A stretch of 64,000 nt of DNA from Nymphaea colorata (taxonomy: Eukaryota > Streptophyta > Magnoliopsida > Nymphaeales > Nymphaeaceae): positions 2,767,528 through 2,831,527 of the forward strand of contig NC_045140.1 in the NCBI RefSeq assembly GCF_008831285.2. The letters are read 5' to 3'. Within the stretch, counting starts at the first letter, position 1. Every line of letters starts with the position of its first letter. Positions 1 through 11,900 of this stretch are shown here, piece by piece. A program made the translations under genes and the position numbers. Under the pieces are notes generated by a model. It saw only the letters and a list, made by a program, of their open reading frames with translations, searched no databases and was not told the origin of the DNA.

Positions 1-2892
1 TCATCAAGTTCTTGCCATTTTCAATCAAAAGTAAGGGGCCCTAACCAATTTTTGGAGTCTGATTTGTGGCATAGTCGGCTAGGACACTGTGGTCGACATT
101 TCATTGAAAAACTTGTCACAGATAGTCTCATTCCAAGATCAAGTTTACCTCTTACTTCAAGTGTCAAAAAATGTTCAAGTTGTGGACTTTGTAAGAGTCA
201 TGTTTTACCTTTCCATAATATAAATCAAAGGGCTTCCAAACCTTTTGAAACTATTTTTTCTGATGTATGGGGGCCAGCCCCTATTGATTCTATGTCTGGG
301 TCAAGATATTATGTCTTATTCATTGACTCTTACTCACGTTTCACCTGGATTTACTTCATGAAACACAAATCAGAAGTACCTCACATATTTCGAAACTTCT
401 ATGCCATGATTCAAACTAAATTTTCATCCAATGTGGTGCATTTTCAATGTGATGGAGGGGGAGAATATTCCTCGCTTGATTTTATTGAATTTCTACGTGA
501 AAAATGGATAACTAGACAAATTTCCTGCCCTTACACACCACAACAAAATGGTGTAGTTGAGCGGAAACATCGACATATAGTTGAAAGCGCCATGAGCATG
601 ATGCATGATACTAATGTGCCCATTTCCTTGTGGACTGAAGCCTTCCATACTGCTGTATACATAATAAATTGTTTGCCTATGACACTCTTGATGTCTAAAT
701 CGCCATATTTTACACTCTTAGGCAAACAACCTGATTACAAGAACTTGAAGGTTTTTGGTTGTGTATGCTATGTTCACGTTGATGCTGCCTTGAGGAACAA
801 GTTTCAAGTCAAAGCTATTCAATGTAGATTCGTTGGATATGCTGATGAATATAAAGGTTTTCGATGCTATGATCCAACAACTAAACGTATCAAAACTTCA
901 AGAAATGTCATTTTTGATGAACATAGTTTTGATAATACAAATGAAATGCCTATGACCATTGAATCTTATGATCCCTGGACCAGTACACAGTTATTCAATG
1001 CAGATCCTGTTATAGAAAATGATGTGCCTCAAAGTGAAGATTCAGAGAGAGCAATACAACCGTCGGATATGGCTCAAAGTGAAAATCAAGAAGATCCAAC
1101 ACAGTCATCAAGTCATCACGAAAACAATAATGAACAGAGCAACGATGCACATCGGTATTCGGGTCTTATCTACAGTCGACGACTAAGGGACAGAGATGCT
1201 CACAGTGAAGAAGACAACATGCCCCACCTTAGAAGATCCCAACGCATTCGTCATCCCATTCACAGGTGGGTTAGCTATGATTCTTTATCACTTGATTTTC
1301 AGTTATTCATGGCAAAAATTGGCAAGGAGGAAGAACCTACTTCATTTGATCAAGCATCAAAATCACATCATTGGAGAAAGGCTATGAAAGAAGAAATGGA
1401 TGCCTTGCATGAATGTGGAACATGGGAGATCGTTCCGAGGCCACACGAAAAGAACGTAGTGGGCTCCAAATGGGTATACAAAATTAAATACAAACCTGAC
1501 GGCAGCATAGAAAGACACAAAGCAAGGTTAGTAGCAAAAGGGTTTACACAACAATATGGAGAAGATTATGATGAGACATTCAGCCCTGTGATCAAAATGG
1601 GAACAATTCGCGTGATTATATCATTGGCAGTTGAATATGGATGGAGACTACATCAAATGGACGTGAAGAATGCTTTTCTTCATGGTGATTTAAGGGAGGA
1701 AGTATATATGGAACAACCTCCAGGATACACGAAAGGAGACTCTCATGCATGGGTTTGCAAACTAAGAAAATCTATTTATGGACTTAAACAGGCCTCACGT
1801 TCGTGGTTTGACAGTTTCTCTTGCAAGATTCAAGAATGTGGTTTTCGGAGATGTCCTCTAGATCACTCTCTTTTCATTTATCGAAAGGAAAACATATTTA
1901 CTTTACTTCTTATATATGTTGATGATATTGTTATCACAGGCAATTCAGAAAAACACATAGAAGAAGCTAAAGTTTTGATGATGCAAAACTTCAAAATGAA
2001 AGAGCTTGGTGATTTACGATTCTTTCTTGGAGTGGAGATTGATAGGCACAATAATCGCCTCACATTGACACAACAAAAATACACGTTGGATTTGTTGAAA
2101 AAGTCAGGTATGTCTGATTGTAAGCCTGTTGGAACTCCTAGTGTTCTAAATCAAAGACTAAGTGCTCAAGATGGGGAGTTATATGAAGATCCTACGCAAT
2201 ATCGAAGTATTGTTGGGGCACTTCAATATCTTACATTTACTAGACCAGATATTATATATGCTGTGAATCAAGTATCCCAATTTATGCATGCACCTAGAGA
2301 TACTCACATGGATGCTGTCAAAAGAATATTAAGATATCTTAAAGGGACAGCAGGAGATGGCTTAGTTTATGGTAAGAGTGAAAATGTAACTACTGGACAT
2401 CAACTTATGACATTCACAGATGCAGATTGGGCTGGAGATCCCGATCAAAGAAAGTCCATTTCTGGTTTTTGTATTTTCATTGGACGTAATCTTGTGTCTT
2501 GGAGTTGTCGAAAGCAAAAGGCAGTAGCAAGATCCAGCACTGAAGCTGAATACAGATGCATGGCTGCAGGTACTGCTGAAGTTACATGGGTTAGACATTT
2601 GCTAGAAGACATTGGAGAAAAGATTAAAACATCAATGTTAATGTGCGATAATCAAAGCGCTATTAACATTGCCTTTAATCCCGTACAACATGGTCGAACA
2701 AAGCACATTGAGATTGATCAACACTTTGTTAGACAAAAGGTGGAAGACAAGGAAATTCAGCCTATTTATGTTCGTACAGATGAACAAGTTGCAGACTTAT
2801 TTACAAAAGAATTAACAAAGGAACGATTCTGGTTTCTAAAAGGCAAGTTGTACATGGTGCAAAACCATGCACAACTTGAGGGAGGGTGTTAA
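1..2892 (+). mobile_element. Ty1/Copia retrotransposon polyprotein, 3' part (integrase, reverse transcriptase, RNase H)
   Basis: This is the C-terminal part of a Copia pol polyprotein. The frame is open from base 1 to the stop at 2890-2892, so the true start lies upstream and the first in-frame ATG means nothing. Counted from base 52, the domains are: a GAG-pre-integrase segment with LWHSRLGH (about 5-12) and a CxxC; an integrase core with D71, D134 and E170 (a DD35E triad); a polar linker (about 310-400); a reverse transcriptase with the YVDD box (622-625); and RNase H with TDADW, SSTEAEY and CDNQSA, ending at VADLFTKELTK. This order (integrase before RT) defines Copia rather than Gypsy. About 963 codons without a stop or frameshift, and with the catalytic motifs present, suggest a fairly recent insertion. 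Gag, protease and the 5' LTR are outside the window. It is in the same orientation as the downstream Kelch gene and probably lies in one of that gene's introns. Confidence 0.93.
2878..2886 (+). other. Polypurine tract of the Copia element
   Basis: The run GAGGGAGGG ends just before the TGTTAAAA that begins the LTR and overlaps the last codons of the polyprotein. A purine run in this position is the usual primer for plus-strand DNA synthesis. Confidence 0.7.
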
Positions 2893-2990
2893 AATATAAA
2901 TCCTTCACCAGCACGTTGAAGAGGAGTCTCTTAGGATTCCACCTCCTTGTAGAATGTGTTAAAATATTTAATGTCCTTGTAACATGTGAA

Positions 2991-3178
2991 AAGTCTCCTA
3001 GGATTCTATGTTATAGTTAATATCCTTGTTATATGGGAAGTCTCCTAGGATTCTATGTTGTAGTTAATATCCTTGTAATATGTGAAGTCTCTTAGGTTTC
3101 TATGATGTAATTAATGTCCTTGGAGCTTGTGAAATCTCCTAGGATTCCACGATTGGAGACTCTTAGAATTCTGAAAAT
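2991..3178 (+). repeat. 47-bp minisatellite inside the LTR, about four units
   Basis: The core AAGTCTCCTAGGATTC (with variants) begins at 2991, 3038, 3085 and 3132, a constant spacing of 47 bases. A more distant related core lies at 2924. The array ends just before the TATA box, so it occupies the U3 promoter region of the LTR. Confidence 0.8.
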
Positions 3179-3183
3179 GAGAT

Positions 3184-3191
3184 TATAAATA
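3184..3191 (+). promoter_or_regulatory. TATA box of the LTR promoter
   Basis: TATAAATA follows the 47-bp repeats and precedes a pyrimidine-rich leader with (TC)21. This arrangement fits a U3 core promoter. No transcription start was measured. Confidence 0.5.
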
Positions 3192-3244
3192 GAGGCCGTG
3201 CAAACCATTTTGGCTACGGCTTCTTCTCCTCAGTTTCTTCTTGT

Positions 3245-3250
<6 letters not shown>

Positions 3251-3292
<42 letters not shown>
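3251..3292 (+). repeat. (TC)21 microsatellite in the LTR
   Basis: An uninterrupted TC dinucleotide run lies about 60 bases downstream of the LTR TATA box. Confidence 0.95.
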
Positions 3293-3294
<2 letters not shown>

Positions 3295-3319
3295 GCGTGA
3301 GTGCTGTTTTCGGGTTACA

Positions 3320-3468
3320 GATATTGGTGCTACATTTCTATCAATAGACAGATGGCTGCAGGTTCTACCCAATTGAATCCTAACGTGGAGCTCCACTATC
3401 CATGGCTAATTTCCGAACTCTTCTCCAACATTGACAATAATTGTCTTTCGGGCTCTGCTTATAATTGA
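3320..3468 (+). pseudogene. PBS-like site and short gag-like reading frame after the LTR
   Basis: After the LTR comes ATTGGTGCTACATTTC, which resembles the primer-binding region of some plant LTR elements. An ATG at 3352 then opens about 38 codons (beginning MAAGSTQLNPNVELHYPW) before a TGA. The position fits the leader and start of a gag, followed by a deletion into the degraded Copia pol remnant. I do not recognise the peptide itself, so the gag reading rests on context only. Confidence 0.35.
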
Positions 3469-3559
3469 AATAAGCCACTTTTAGAAGGTGTTGCTGTTGA
3501 AAATCAAGAGGCAACTGGTTTACCACATTCACATATACAAATTCACAAGGAGTGTCTAT

Positions 3560-3841
3560 TAGATTAGACCTGGGCATCGGGCCGGGCCGGCCCGATAAGA
3601 GCTGGTTCCAGGCCAGCCCGATGCCCGAAACCTGAGACCGTGCCTGGCCCTGTTACAACAATTTTTTCTAAACATAAAATAATTTTTTTGAATATAAAAT
3701 ATATTTTTAATAATAAAATATATATTATTCATAAAATAAAAATTATAATTAAAATTTATCGTGCCAAATCAGACCCCCATTGGGCCGACCTGGGCCAGCC
3801 CAGGCTGGTTTTTTTGGGCCCGGGCCCGATGCCCAGGTCTA
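3560..3841. mobile_element. hAT-like MITE with GC-rich inverted ends (GGGCATCGGGC family), copy 1
   Basis: The termini are inverted repeats: TAGACCTGGGCATCGGGC on the left (from 3565) and its reverse complement ending at 3841. The interior is AT-rich with GGGCCGG-type blocks near both ends. The 8-bp direct repeat GTGTCTAT lies at 3552-3559 and 3842-3849, as expected of a hAT target-site duplication; five extra bases (TAGAT) sit between the left copy and the inverted repeat. There is no coding capacity, so it is non-autonomous. It is inserted in the degraded Copia linker. Confidence 0.7.
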
Positions 3842-4600
3842 GTGTCTATAATCTACACAAGAAGCAAAAATTTTATCTCCCACAGTATAGTAGAACAAGA
3901 TTCGTTCTCCACCATTATCAGCTCCATGTTCCTCCCACAAAGCAGTAATAAATATGAATATCAGAGAGTTTGACATTCTAATAACGATCAATTAGTTATG
4001 AATTTTTTACCAGAGATTTTCAACTATTTTTTATCTCAAATTTGAAAGCACAATGAACCTATTATGTTTCATCAAGTAACTGTGTTGAATGAATGGATTC
4101 AAGCTATGAATGAGGAAATAGAAACCCTTCATGAGTGTTAAATGCGGAAAGTTTTGCCTAACCTTCAGACAAGAATGTGGTAGGCTCCAAATGTGTGTGT
4201 AAAGTTAAACAAAAAGTGGATGTCAACGTTGAAAGTTATATAAGACTAGCCTTGTAGCAAAAGGGCTTCTTAAAGGACTACTATAGACAAGATTATGATG
4301 AAAAATCTTAGTCTTGTTGTTAAAATGATACCCTTTTAGATTATACTTCTGTTGGCCATTGATCGTTGGTGGATGCTGAGTTAGATGTAAAGAATGTTTT
4401 TCTGCATGGTGACTTGAAAGAGGTGGTATATATAGAGCATTCCCAAAGATATAGAGTAGAAGACCCTGAGGCATATATATGCAAATTGAAGAGTGCTATC
4501 TATGACTTCTAACAGGTTTCTTGCTCTTGGTTTGACAAAATTTTTCTTTGGATCAATCACTGATAATCTCTAACTGACACTATTGTGTATATATGTCTTT

Positions 4601-4640
4601 GCTTAGTTATGACATAAAACGCTTAGTTATGACATAAAAC
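4601..4640 (+). repeat. Perfect 20-bp tandem duplication
   Basis: GCTTAGTTATGACATAAAAC occurs twice head to tail without a mismatch, inside the degraded Copia remnant. Confidence 0.95.
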
Positions 4641-5560
4641 ACAACAACCATATTCAAGAAGAAAAAGACTTATTCAGTCGAGGGTTCAAAATGAAAGATC
4701 TCGGTAGCCTATCTTATTTTGGTGTGGAGGTGAATGACGAAGATGAAGAGTTAACCTTGACTCAAGACAAGAATACTTCAAACTTACTGAGCAGAACAGA
4801 AATGAAGTATTGCAAACCGTTGGCCAAACCTAGTAAAATAAATCAAAAGCTAATCTTTCAAAATGAAGACCTCTACTATGCTTCTACGGCATAGCGGGGT
4901 CTAGTGAGAATGCTTCGCTATCTCACTTGTACTGGATCTAATATTGCCTACTAGGCTACTATCAATAGAAGTATCAAAATTCATGCGTGAACTATAGACA
5001 GGACATATGGATTTAGTGAAAAAAATGTTCATACATTTCAAAGACACTACTGGGAACAAACTCTTGTAAGGTAGAGGCATGCATGACATAATTTTCTTAT
5101 ACAAATGCATATTGGGCAGACAATCTTGATGAGAGATGATCATTTCATGCTATTGTATTTTTGTTGAATCAAATTTAGTAACTTGGATTAACAAAACAAA
5201 AAGCTGTTGCTAGATCTAGCATGGAGGAAAAATAAAATAAGGATATGTAGGTGCTAAAATAGCAGAGGTCACATGGATTAGAGATTTGGAATTGAGAGAG
5301 CCTATTTCAAGATCGTCCTTGCCTTGTGATAACAAAAATTCTGGACAAATCTCCTTCAACCCTATTCACCATAATTAGAGAAAAGATATTGAGCTTGATC
5401 AACACTTCATTAGATAAAAGGTTCAAGATAAAAATCGAGCTTCATTATATTCAGATTAAAGATCAAGTGGCTGATCTATTAAAAAATGATTGGTCAAACA
5501 TAAATTTTGGTTCCTGAGAGACAAGTCCTCCATGGTTCAGATTCTTTGAAACCATGCTCA

Positions 5561-5990
5561 ACTCAGGATTCAGGAGCAAGGGATGCTATAACATGTATCT
5601 AGTTTGGACTCAGATCCAATGGAGATGTATTCCTTTGCCTATGGTGCATTATGCATTATCGTGATTTTTATTTATGTTGCAGGCATTGTTAGGATGTACT
5701 AAAACTTTGATATAAAATAAAAAAAAGTTAGTTTGCGACCCATATTGGGACAATCTTGATATAGTATACAAAGAAATATTTCACAACCATATTAGGACTC
5801 GTCTTGATTCAGTGCATCCTTGTTCTTTCTTGTTTCTTACAGTGCATATTTCAGTGACTCAACGAAATTTTGACACATATATGTGATGGACATAAATAAC
5901 ACATTCCTAAATGGAGAATGAAATAAGGATGGACCTCCCACTTAAGATGAGACTTTCTAATGGTAAGGCTCTTATCACTTTTTTGCTGCA
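5561..5990 (+). other. Possible LTR remnant of the degenerate Copia, then Kelch intron
   Basis: A purine-rich stretch near 5565-5582 is followed by TGCTATAACATG and some 280 bases of non-coding sequence. The position, directly after the RNase H remnant, is where a 3' LTR would lie. I cannot define its ends. The last part, up to the acceptor CAG at 5989-5991, is ordinary intron. Confidence 0.3.
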
Positions 5991-5991
5991 G

Positions 5992-8900
5992 GATTTCTGG
6001 ATGCTAGATTTGAAAACAAACCAATGGGAGCAGCTTCTTTTGAAAGGTTGTCCAAGTGCTCGTTCTGGTCATCGTATGGTACTGCCTTCATACTCTGCTA
6101 GGGGAAATCCTATTGTTATTTAAAATGAAAATCTGTCGTATATGTCTTGATAATTGTAATTGAGTTAATGGCTTATAGATTCTGTAGCTGGTGTTGGGCG
6201 ACTCTATTTTAGACCTTTAACAAAAAAGCATTTGCCAAGCTGTTCCAATTTGTTATTTGCATTGATCTAAATGTTAAGGTGCTGCAAGAATACATTGGCA
6301 CTTGCTTCATAAACCATTGGTTATAAGTGCATGAACATGGTTATGTCATATTATTTTAGTTCAGTGCTAAGACTTTCTTGAGGGATTTTTCAGCATTCTA
6401 TAGTGCCTGTTTGTCATTGCATATTGTGCAACGGTCCGTTCTTTATGTTAATGCCTTAGTGTCCGTTACCATGGTGCATGAATTAGCAGAGTTTTAGTTA
6501 TTAACATGATATCAAAGGGTATTATGGAAAGATAGTAACACTTATTTTTGTTATTTTTTCATATGATCAAGTTGATTCTCTGAGGGTGCCAATGGCAACC
6601 CGTGAATTGCTATTTATATATATCCTTATCCCTCGTCTTTTGTGAACCGGTTCCCTGTTATGGCTTTCAAATCCTCTGTATTTTTTCCGCATGCCTAACT
6701 ATATACTCAAGAGCTCACTTAAACTTACATCTGGGGTCCCTGGCTTCCTAGGCGGGAACTTGTTGCCTAGGCTTAGCCCTTTGTGGCCTGCATAAATAGC
6801 ATGCCTTGACTCTGGTGCACTTAAGCATGCCTAGGCACAGTTACGCCTATGCGTGACGATACAAGTTCTTCTTTCTGGGGAACAGCAAAAAGAGGGGGTT
6901 CAAACCCCCTTTTCTTTTCTCTGTCCTTTTCCCATCATCTTGTTGTCCTCCTCTTTTCCAGTTACCCTCCCTTTTGTTCTTCTTTTGAGCTTTTAAGTTC
7001 TTTTCTCTTCTTTTCTTCTTGCCCTGCTAGGACCCCAGTATCGTTGCATTGTACCTCCCTTTTTCTTCTTCCTCTTCCTCTTTTTTCCTTTCTTTTTTTT
7101 TTTTTAAAAAATTCCTTTTTCAGTCAAGACCCTATATATATTATTTTTATGTATACCTTATTGGTTTGGTGTTAAATATTAAGTACTGTCTTTAGAGTTG
7201 TTAAGATACATTATCGGATTACCGCATATTGCACATAAGTATTTTATGTTTATGAAATGTGTATATATATTTTATCATATTATTGTTCAATCTTCATCGT
7301 TTCCAATGTAGGTTGGTCTATTACATGCCAAGTCATTGGGATCATGTATAGAATAGTCAAATTGGTTTTTTGGTTGGTTTGCTATCAATGTTATATGATT
7401 ATATAACAAGTATACTTTGTTTTTTAATTGAAAAATGCATCTTCAGGAAAAACTTTGATATTTACTACATTACTAGCAAGTTTCTTTTGTTATTCCATTG
7501 ACCTCCTAAAGCCACTTATCTAACTTCAAATTAGTCCTGCCTAATCCATGTCCAGTGTCCTCCATTTATACACTGTCTAATATAAGGTATCAAATTAATG
7601 ATGACACATTAGGAGGTTTAGAATCAATGTCCTCAGTCATAAAGGAGTGGACAGATGCATGCCACCAAGTGGTGTGCATAAGGGCATCTTATGTATCTGA
7701 AGGAAGAAAGCCATTTGCCAGAAGATGGGGATGTGGCATTCAGGCTGCATGCATTCTTTGTGAACCTTTGGAAGCGTGCCAGAGCTAACCCATACTAGGC
7801 TTTTTGTTCCTTAAGGACTATAAACAGATCATGATCTATGTCACACGGGTACTCCTCCAAAGGAGGAGTACCCGTATGGTACCGGTACGACATGGGTACC
7901 GGTACGGGTACGGGGTTGGGTACGCCTTTTGAAATGATCCTTGTTTCTATTGGTTTTGCAGCTCTTTTGCTAGGTGCTTTTCAAGTTTTCATATAAGTTG
8001 TAAATTGTAATGACTGTATTTATGAATATGACAATATGTTATTGTGATTGTGTAATTTTTGATATAGATATGTGCAAATATGTTATTTTTCTGCATTTTT
8101 TGACATATATATGTGTGTGTGTACAGCCATACCCAAGTTTTTTGAAAATGGTCCGTACCCGTACCAGTACCGGCACCCGTACCCATGTGACATAGATCAT
8201 GATGTGGTCAGCCACCAGTCCGTGGGCAATCTAAATAGCATTCAAGCAAAAAGGCATCACCTCTTGCGCCCTTCATGTAGAACTCTTCTGTTCTTGTATA
8301 GGATGGTTGTTCGTACTTTGCTTGTCACAAAGGATGCTAAATAGATGAGCATTTGCTGCATGGGGATCTTATATGATGCATGATACCACAGACCCTGCAC
8401 GTTCTTGGGATATGTTTAATAATAATGACAATAAGGAAGCTGTGGTACATGGTAATCTGTTTAAGATGTATGTAATTATAAATGTCTTTGAGGTTACATT
8501 TTCTTTATTCCATAGCTTAAAGGAAGCATGCAACTTTAGTTGTAATTATAAAAAAGATTAAGATGTCAAACATATTTATATGGAGCACTTAATGTTATCC
8601 CAACAGTCTGATTTCCTCCTATTATTGAAGGATGTGCTTTTAAATATTTGTTGCTGTTGTCAAAAAGCTTGCTGGATGGAAATCTGACTTTTACATGCTT
8701 CTCTGTAATATTATATCTTGTTTCTTTGTCTTGTAGGTACTATACAAGCACAAGCTGATCATCTTTGGTGGCTTCTATGACACTCTTCGTGAAGTTAGGT
8801 AATGCTTTGGAAACTTGAAACTTCAAATGTTATTTATTCAAATATTTCTGTATCTAGTAGCTTTTCGTTACAAAGATAATCCAAAGTCTATGTTATAAAT

Positions 8901-11900
8901 AAGAAACAGACATGCTTTGACTTTTGTTCTTTTACATTGACTTGTACGTTCATGTTTAAGATTCCCTTGTATGGTTCTGATTGCATTCATCTCCAGTTTA
9001 TGACATTATCTACTTCCACCTGTCTGGACGTAATCAGATTGTATTTATGTATCTACTGAATCTTTCCTTTCTTTTCCTTTTCTTCCTTTATTAAAGTCTT
9101 CACATGCGTTCTGGAAATTGAAGTCTGAAGATCAATTGCCTTTTTAGGTCATCGATAAGAAAGGAAGCCTAATTTTGTTTGCACTTTGCACTACCCCTCA
9201 TCATGAACCATTAGCCAATTTAAACAAATGATAGAAGCAGAAACAAGATGAACTGGAATTAGCTAAAAGTAAAACTTTCAGTTAATTGTTGGAGAAAAAG
9301 AAAAATAAAATGCATACATCTCATTACAGACAATCATGACACAGTGAACTGTTTTACATATGCCGAAGGTGTTGCGTAATGGATAGCTTGAAGGAGGTGA
9401 CACAGTTTGTTGGATTGATCACTTTATCTTCAACCAGCCACTGAGAACATAGAATGACATGGTTAAAATTAACCTGACATAGAAAGGTAAGAGTGAGTAA
9501 TTATGTAAATAAAGTTATAGTCACAAATATTGTTAATGGGTTTTAATTGTTGGGTATTTTTCAGCAAAGCTAAAAATCTTGGGAAAAAATTGCCAATTTT
9601 TTTTAGAAAATAAATAAATCCTAAAAATTAGGAAAAAATAAAGTAAGTGAAAAACTAATTAGAAAACGTAAAAAATAACTTAATAAAATGATAAAGATTA
9701 ATGATAGAAATGAAAATAAACAATTTAGCTTAAGTTTTAAATTTCAAAACAGAAATAATGTAAAAATAACGAAAACAAATGTGATAAAAATGCGAAAAAT
9801 TGATTTTGGAGTTTTTTTTTTTTAAAAGACAAAATATGTTTTTTTCGTTTTCATAATTTCATTGCTTTTAACGTTTTTATTGAGACCTTTTTGAAAAAGA
9901 CATTTTTTGTGACTATGAAATAAATTAATAAACATAATATAATACAAATAAGAAAAGAAACAAGTGATACTTGAGGCTTCTATTCTATGTAGTCAAAACT
10001 GTTTGTCAGGCATAAGTTGGTAAATGTCCTAAAACAACTTGTCTGGACCAGACGAGATTAGTTAGCTTGAGTGGGTCCAAACAGTCTCTAGCAAGAAAAT
10101 CAATAAAATTAGAAAAAGAGGGGAAAAAGAGAAGGCAGCATAGTCTGGAAAAAATGGAAAAAGAAGTGCACTGCGGGCTGCAGCATGGTGGCAGGAGAGG
10201 AAAGAGAGAGAACAAATAGACTGGAATAAAAGGATAAAAAAGAAAAGAAAGGACGAAAAGGAAATATGCATCTTAATTGCGAGGGGGAGAAAGAAGGAAG
10301 TTGAAATTTTTGAATCCATATTATTAGTTTCTTTGTTTTTCACCAACTACTCTATCACAAGGATGTGCCTAGTCACTGACTTTAGGACTGCCAGTTGTGC
10401 ATAATGATTAGTGACTTGATAACCTATGGCCAACTAGTTGTTCTACTTGATTGACTAGCTGGGATTTTGACTGTAATGCTTTTACTACCTGTACCTTTTC
10501 CATATCAGTCTGTACAGTGGGCATAAAATATATATCTTTCAGTCAACTAATGAATAAATAGGAACGTATACCTTGATCACATCAAGAAATATTAGATACA
10601 TGCAATGTATCATGGAAAAAATTACCTAGGTGGGGTGCAGACACTGGAGCACAGAAATTTTAGAAAACTTGGCTCTAGGTATATGACTTAAATTCATGAA
10701 AGTTTTTCTCTTCGGATGTACCATAAAGACATTTACTATTAAAAGATCTCTCTCTCTCTCTCTCTTTCATGACCTATATGGAGTGGGACTTGCAAACCAT
10801 TTTCAAAGTAAATAAAAAAAGTAATTAATAATGTGACTAAATGCATGAAGGTCTCTAGCTCTCAAGGTACCATAAAGATAATTACAACTGAAAACTTTTA
10901 GGAAAAAAATATCTATTGTCCAGATGGAAAAAGGCTTTAAAGTTCTATAAAAAAGGACAGGATTGGGCTCAGTTAAAGTTGACTTAGCTTAGAGTTAGAC
11001 AAAAGGGCAGACAACGTCTGCACCTTACATGACTTTGATTTTGTCCAATCCTTGTCCAATAAGTGCACTTGTGTGCACTATGTTGACCCGAGGTGCAATT
11101 GTCTTTTTAGGTATGTCTGTGCATCATAGCAGTTAAGTAATTTCATGGTCATATACATGTATCCACCGATAGTGCAAGCACACAAAGAGTTAGGTAAAAG
11201 AACATAAAGAAAAAATGGAAAACTGACCTGGTTGCAGCCAGTTCTACATTCTGCAGAGAGGGAGGGAGGGAGCACTTAATGGAAAAAAGGGAAAAAGAAC
11301 GTAGGTCTTTGTGTTTCAATTGCAAGAAATAAAATACAGACCTGGTTGCATCTGGGACTGCATTTCAGTGGGGGAGAGAGAGAGTCTTTGCGAATGATAA
11401 GATGGTTGCTGGCTATTTGAGTAAGAGGGAGATATATTGACTATTGAGAGAGAGAGAGCCACATATGACATTTCATTTCTTTTCTCAGGAAGGAAAAGAA
11501 AAAATCTTGAGGAAGAAAAAAAGGGGAAGTTGGTCAAAGTCAAACTCAATCATCTTTACGTTTTATTATTAAAATAAATTTATTTACTATAACCTTAAAA
11601 GGGATAAAAAATGGACATGGTCAAAGTTGATTATGGATTTGGACAGTTCAAGACTTGGATGCATAGATCACACTTGACATGGTTATGGCGAGTTTGTGTG
11701 GCATAGGAAACTACATATATCTTAGCAACTTTTACATGTCTATGTGGTATACAATTGAGACCTATATGACACAACTGCCTAGGTGCACCCAAAATGACAC
11801 CTTGCACTCAACGCACCCACAATTGCACCCCACACTCAATGTCTATGTTGGTGCATTCTATATATCATATAGAAATTGTCAACAAAAAACAGATAACAAA

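Larger units (their letters stand above)
2887..3319 (+). repeat. 3' LTR of the Copia element
   Basis: The LTR starts with TGTTAAAA directly after the polypurine tract. Its 3' end is uncertain: CA at 3318-3319 is preferred because a PBS-like ATTGGTGCT follows, but CA at 3333-3334 is also possible. Inside it are a 47-bp minisatellite (2991-3178), a TATA box TATAAATA at about 3184, and a (TC)21 run (3251-3292) downstream of the TATA box, probably in R/U5. The 5' LTR is not in the window, so the ends and the target-site duplication cannot be checked by comparison. Confidence 0.65.
3500..5560 (+). pseudogene. Degenerate Copia polyprotein, second copy, interrupted by a MITE
   Basis: Broken frames match Copia pol in order. 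The integrase-RT linker lies at about 3500-3970, split by the inverted-repeat element at 3560-3841. RT motifs follow: MNEEIETLHEC near 4110, VGSKCVCKVK near 4180, and DVKNVFLHGDLKEVVYIE near 4385-4440. The segment MKDLGSLSYFGVEV starts at 4691, and RNase H pieces CDNKNSGQISFNP and DIELDQHF lie near 5325-5410. Many stops and frameshifts make it non-coding. It differs clearly from the intact copy upstream in both sequence and decay, so it is an older and probably different Copia lineage. The integrase core and most of gag are missing. Confidence 0.8.
6079..8736 (+). other. Kelch intron (2.66 kb)
   Basis: Non-coding. It holds a pyrimidine-rich tract (about 6925-7115), a region with repeated CCTAGG-type motifs near 6745-6845, and the GGTAC-type MITE at 7836-8195. 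No reading frame here is supported as a gene. Confidence 0.7.

Noticed and set aside
6849-7175. 108-codon frame rich in Phe, Leu and Ser
   Set aside because: It is a translation of a pyrimidine-rich intron tract; the composition follows from the DNA.
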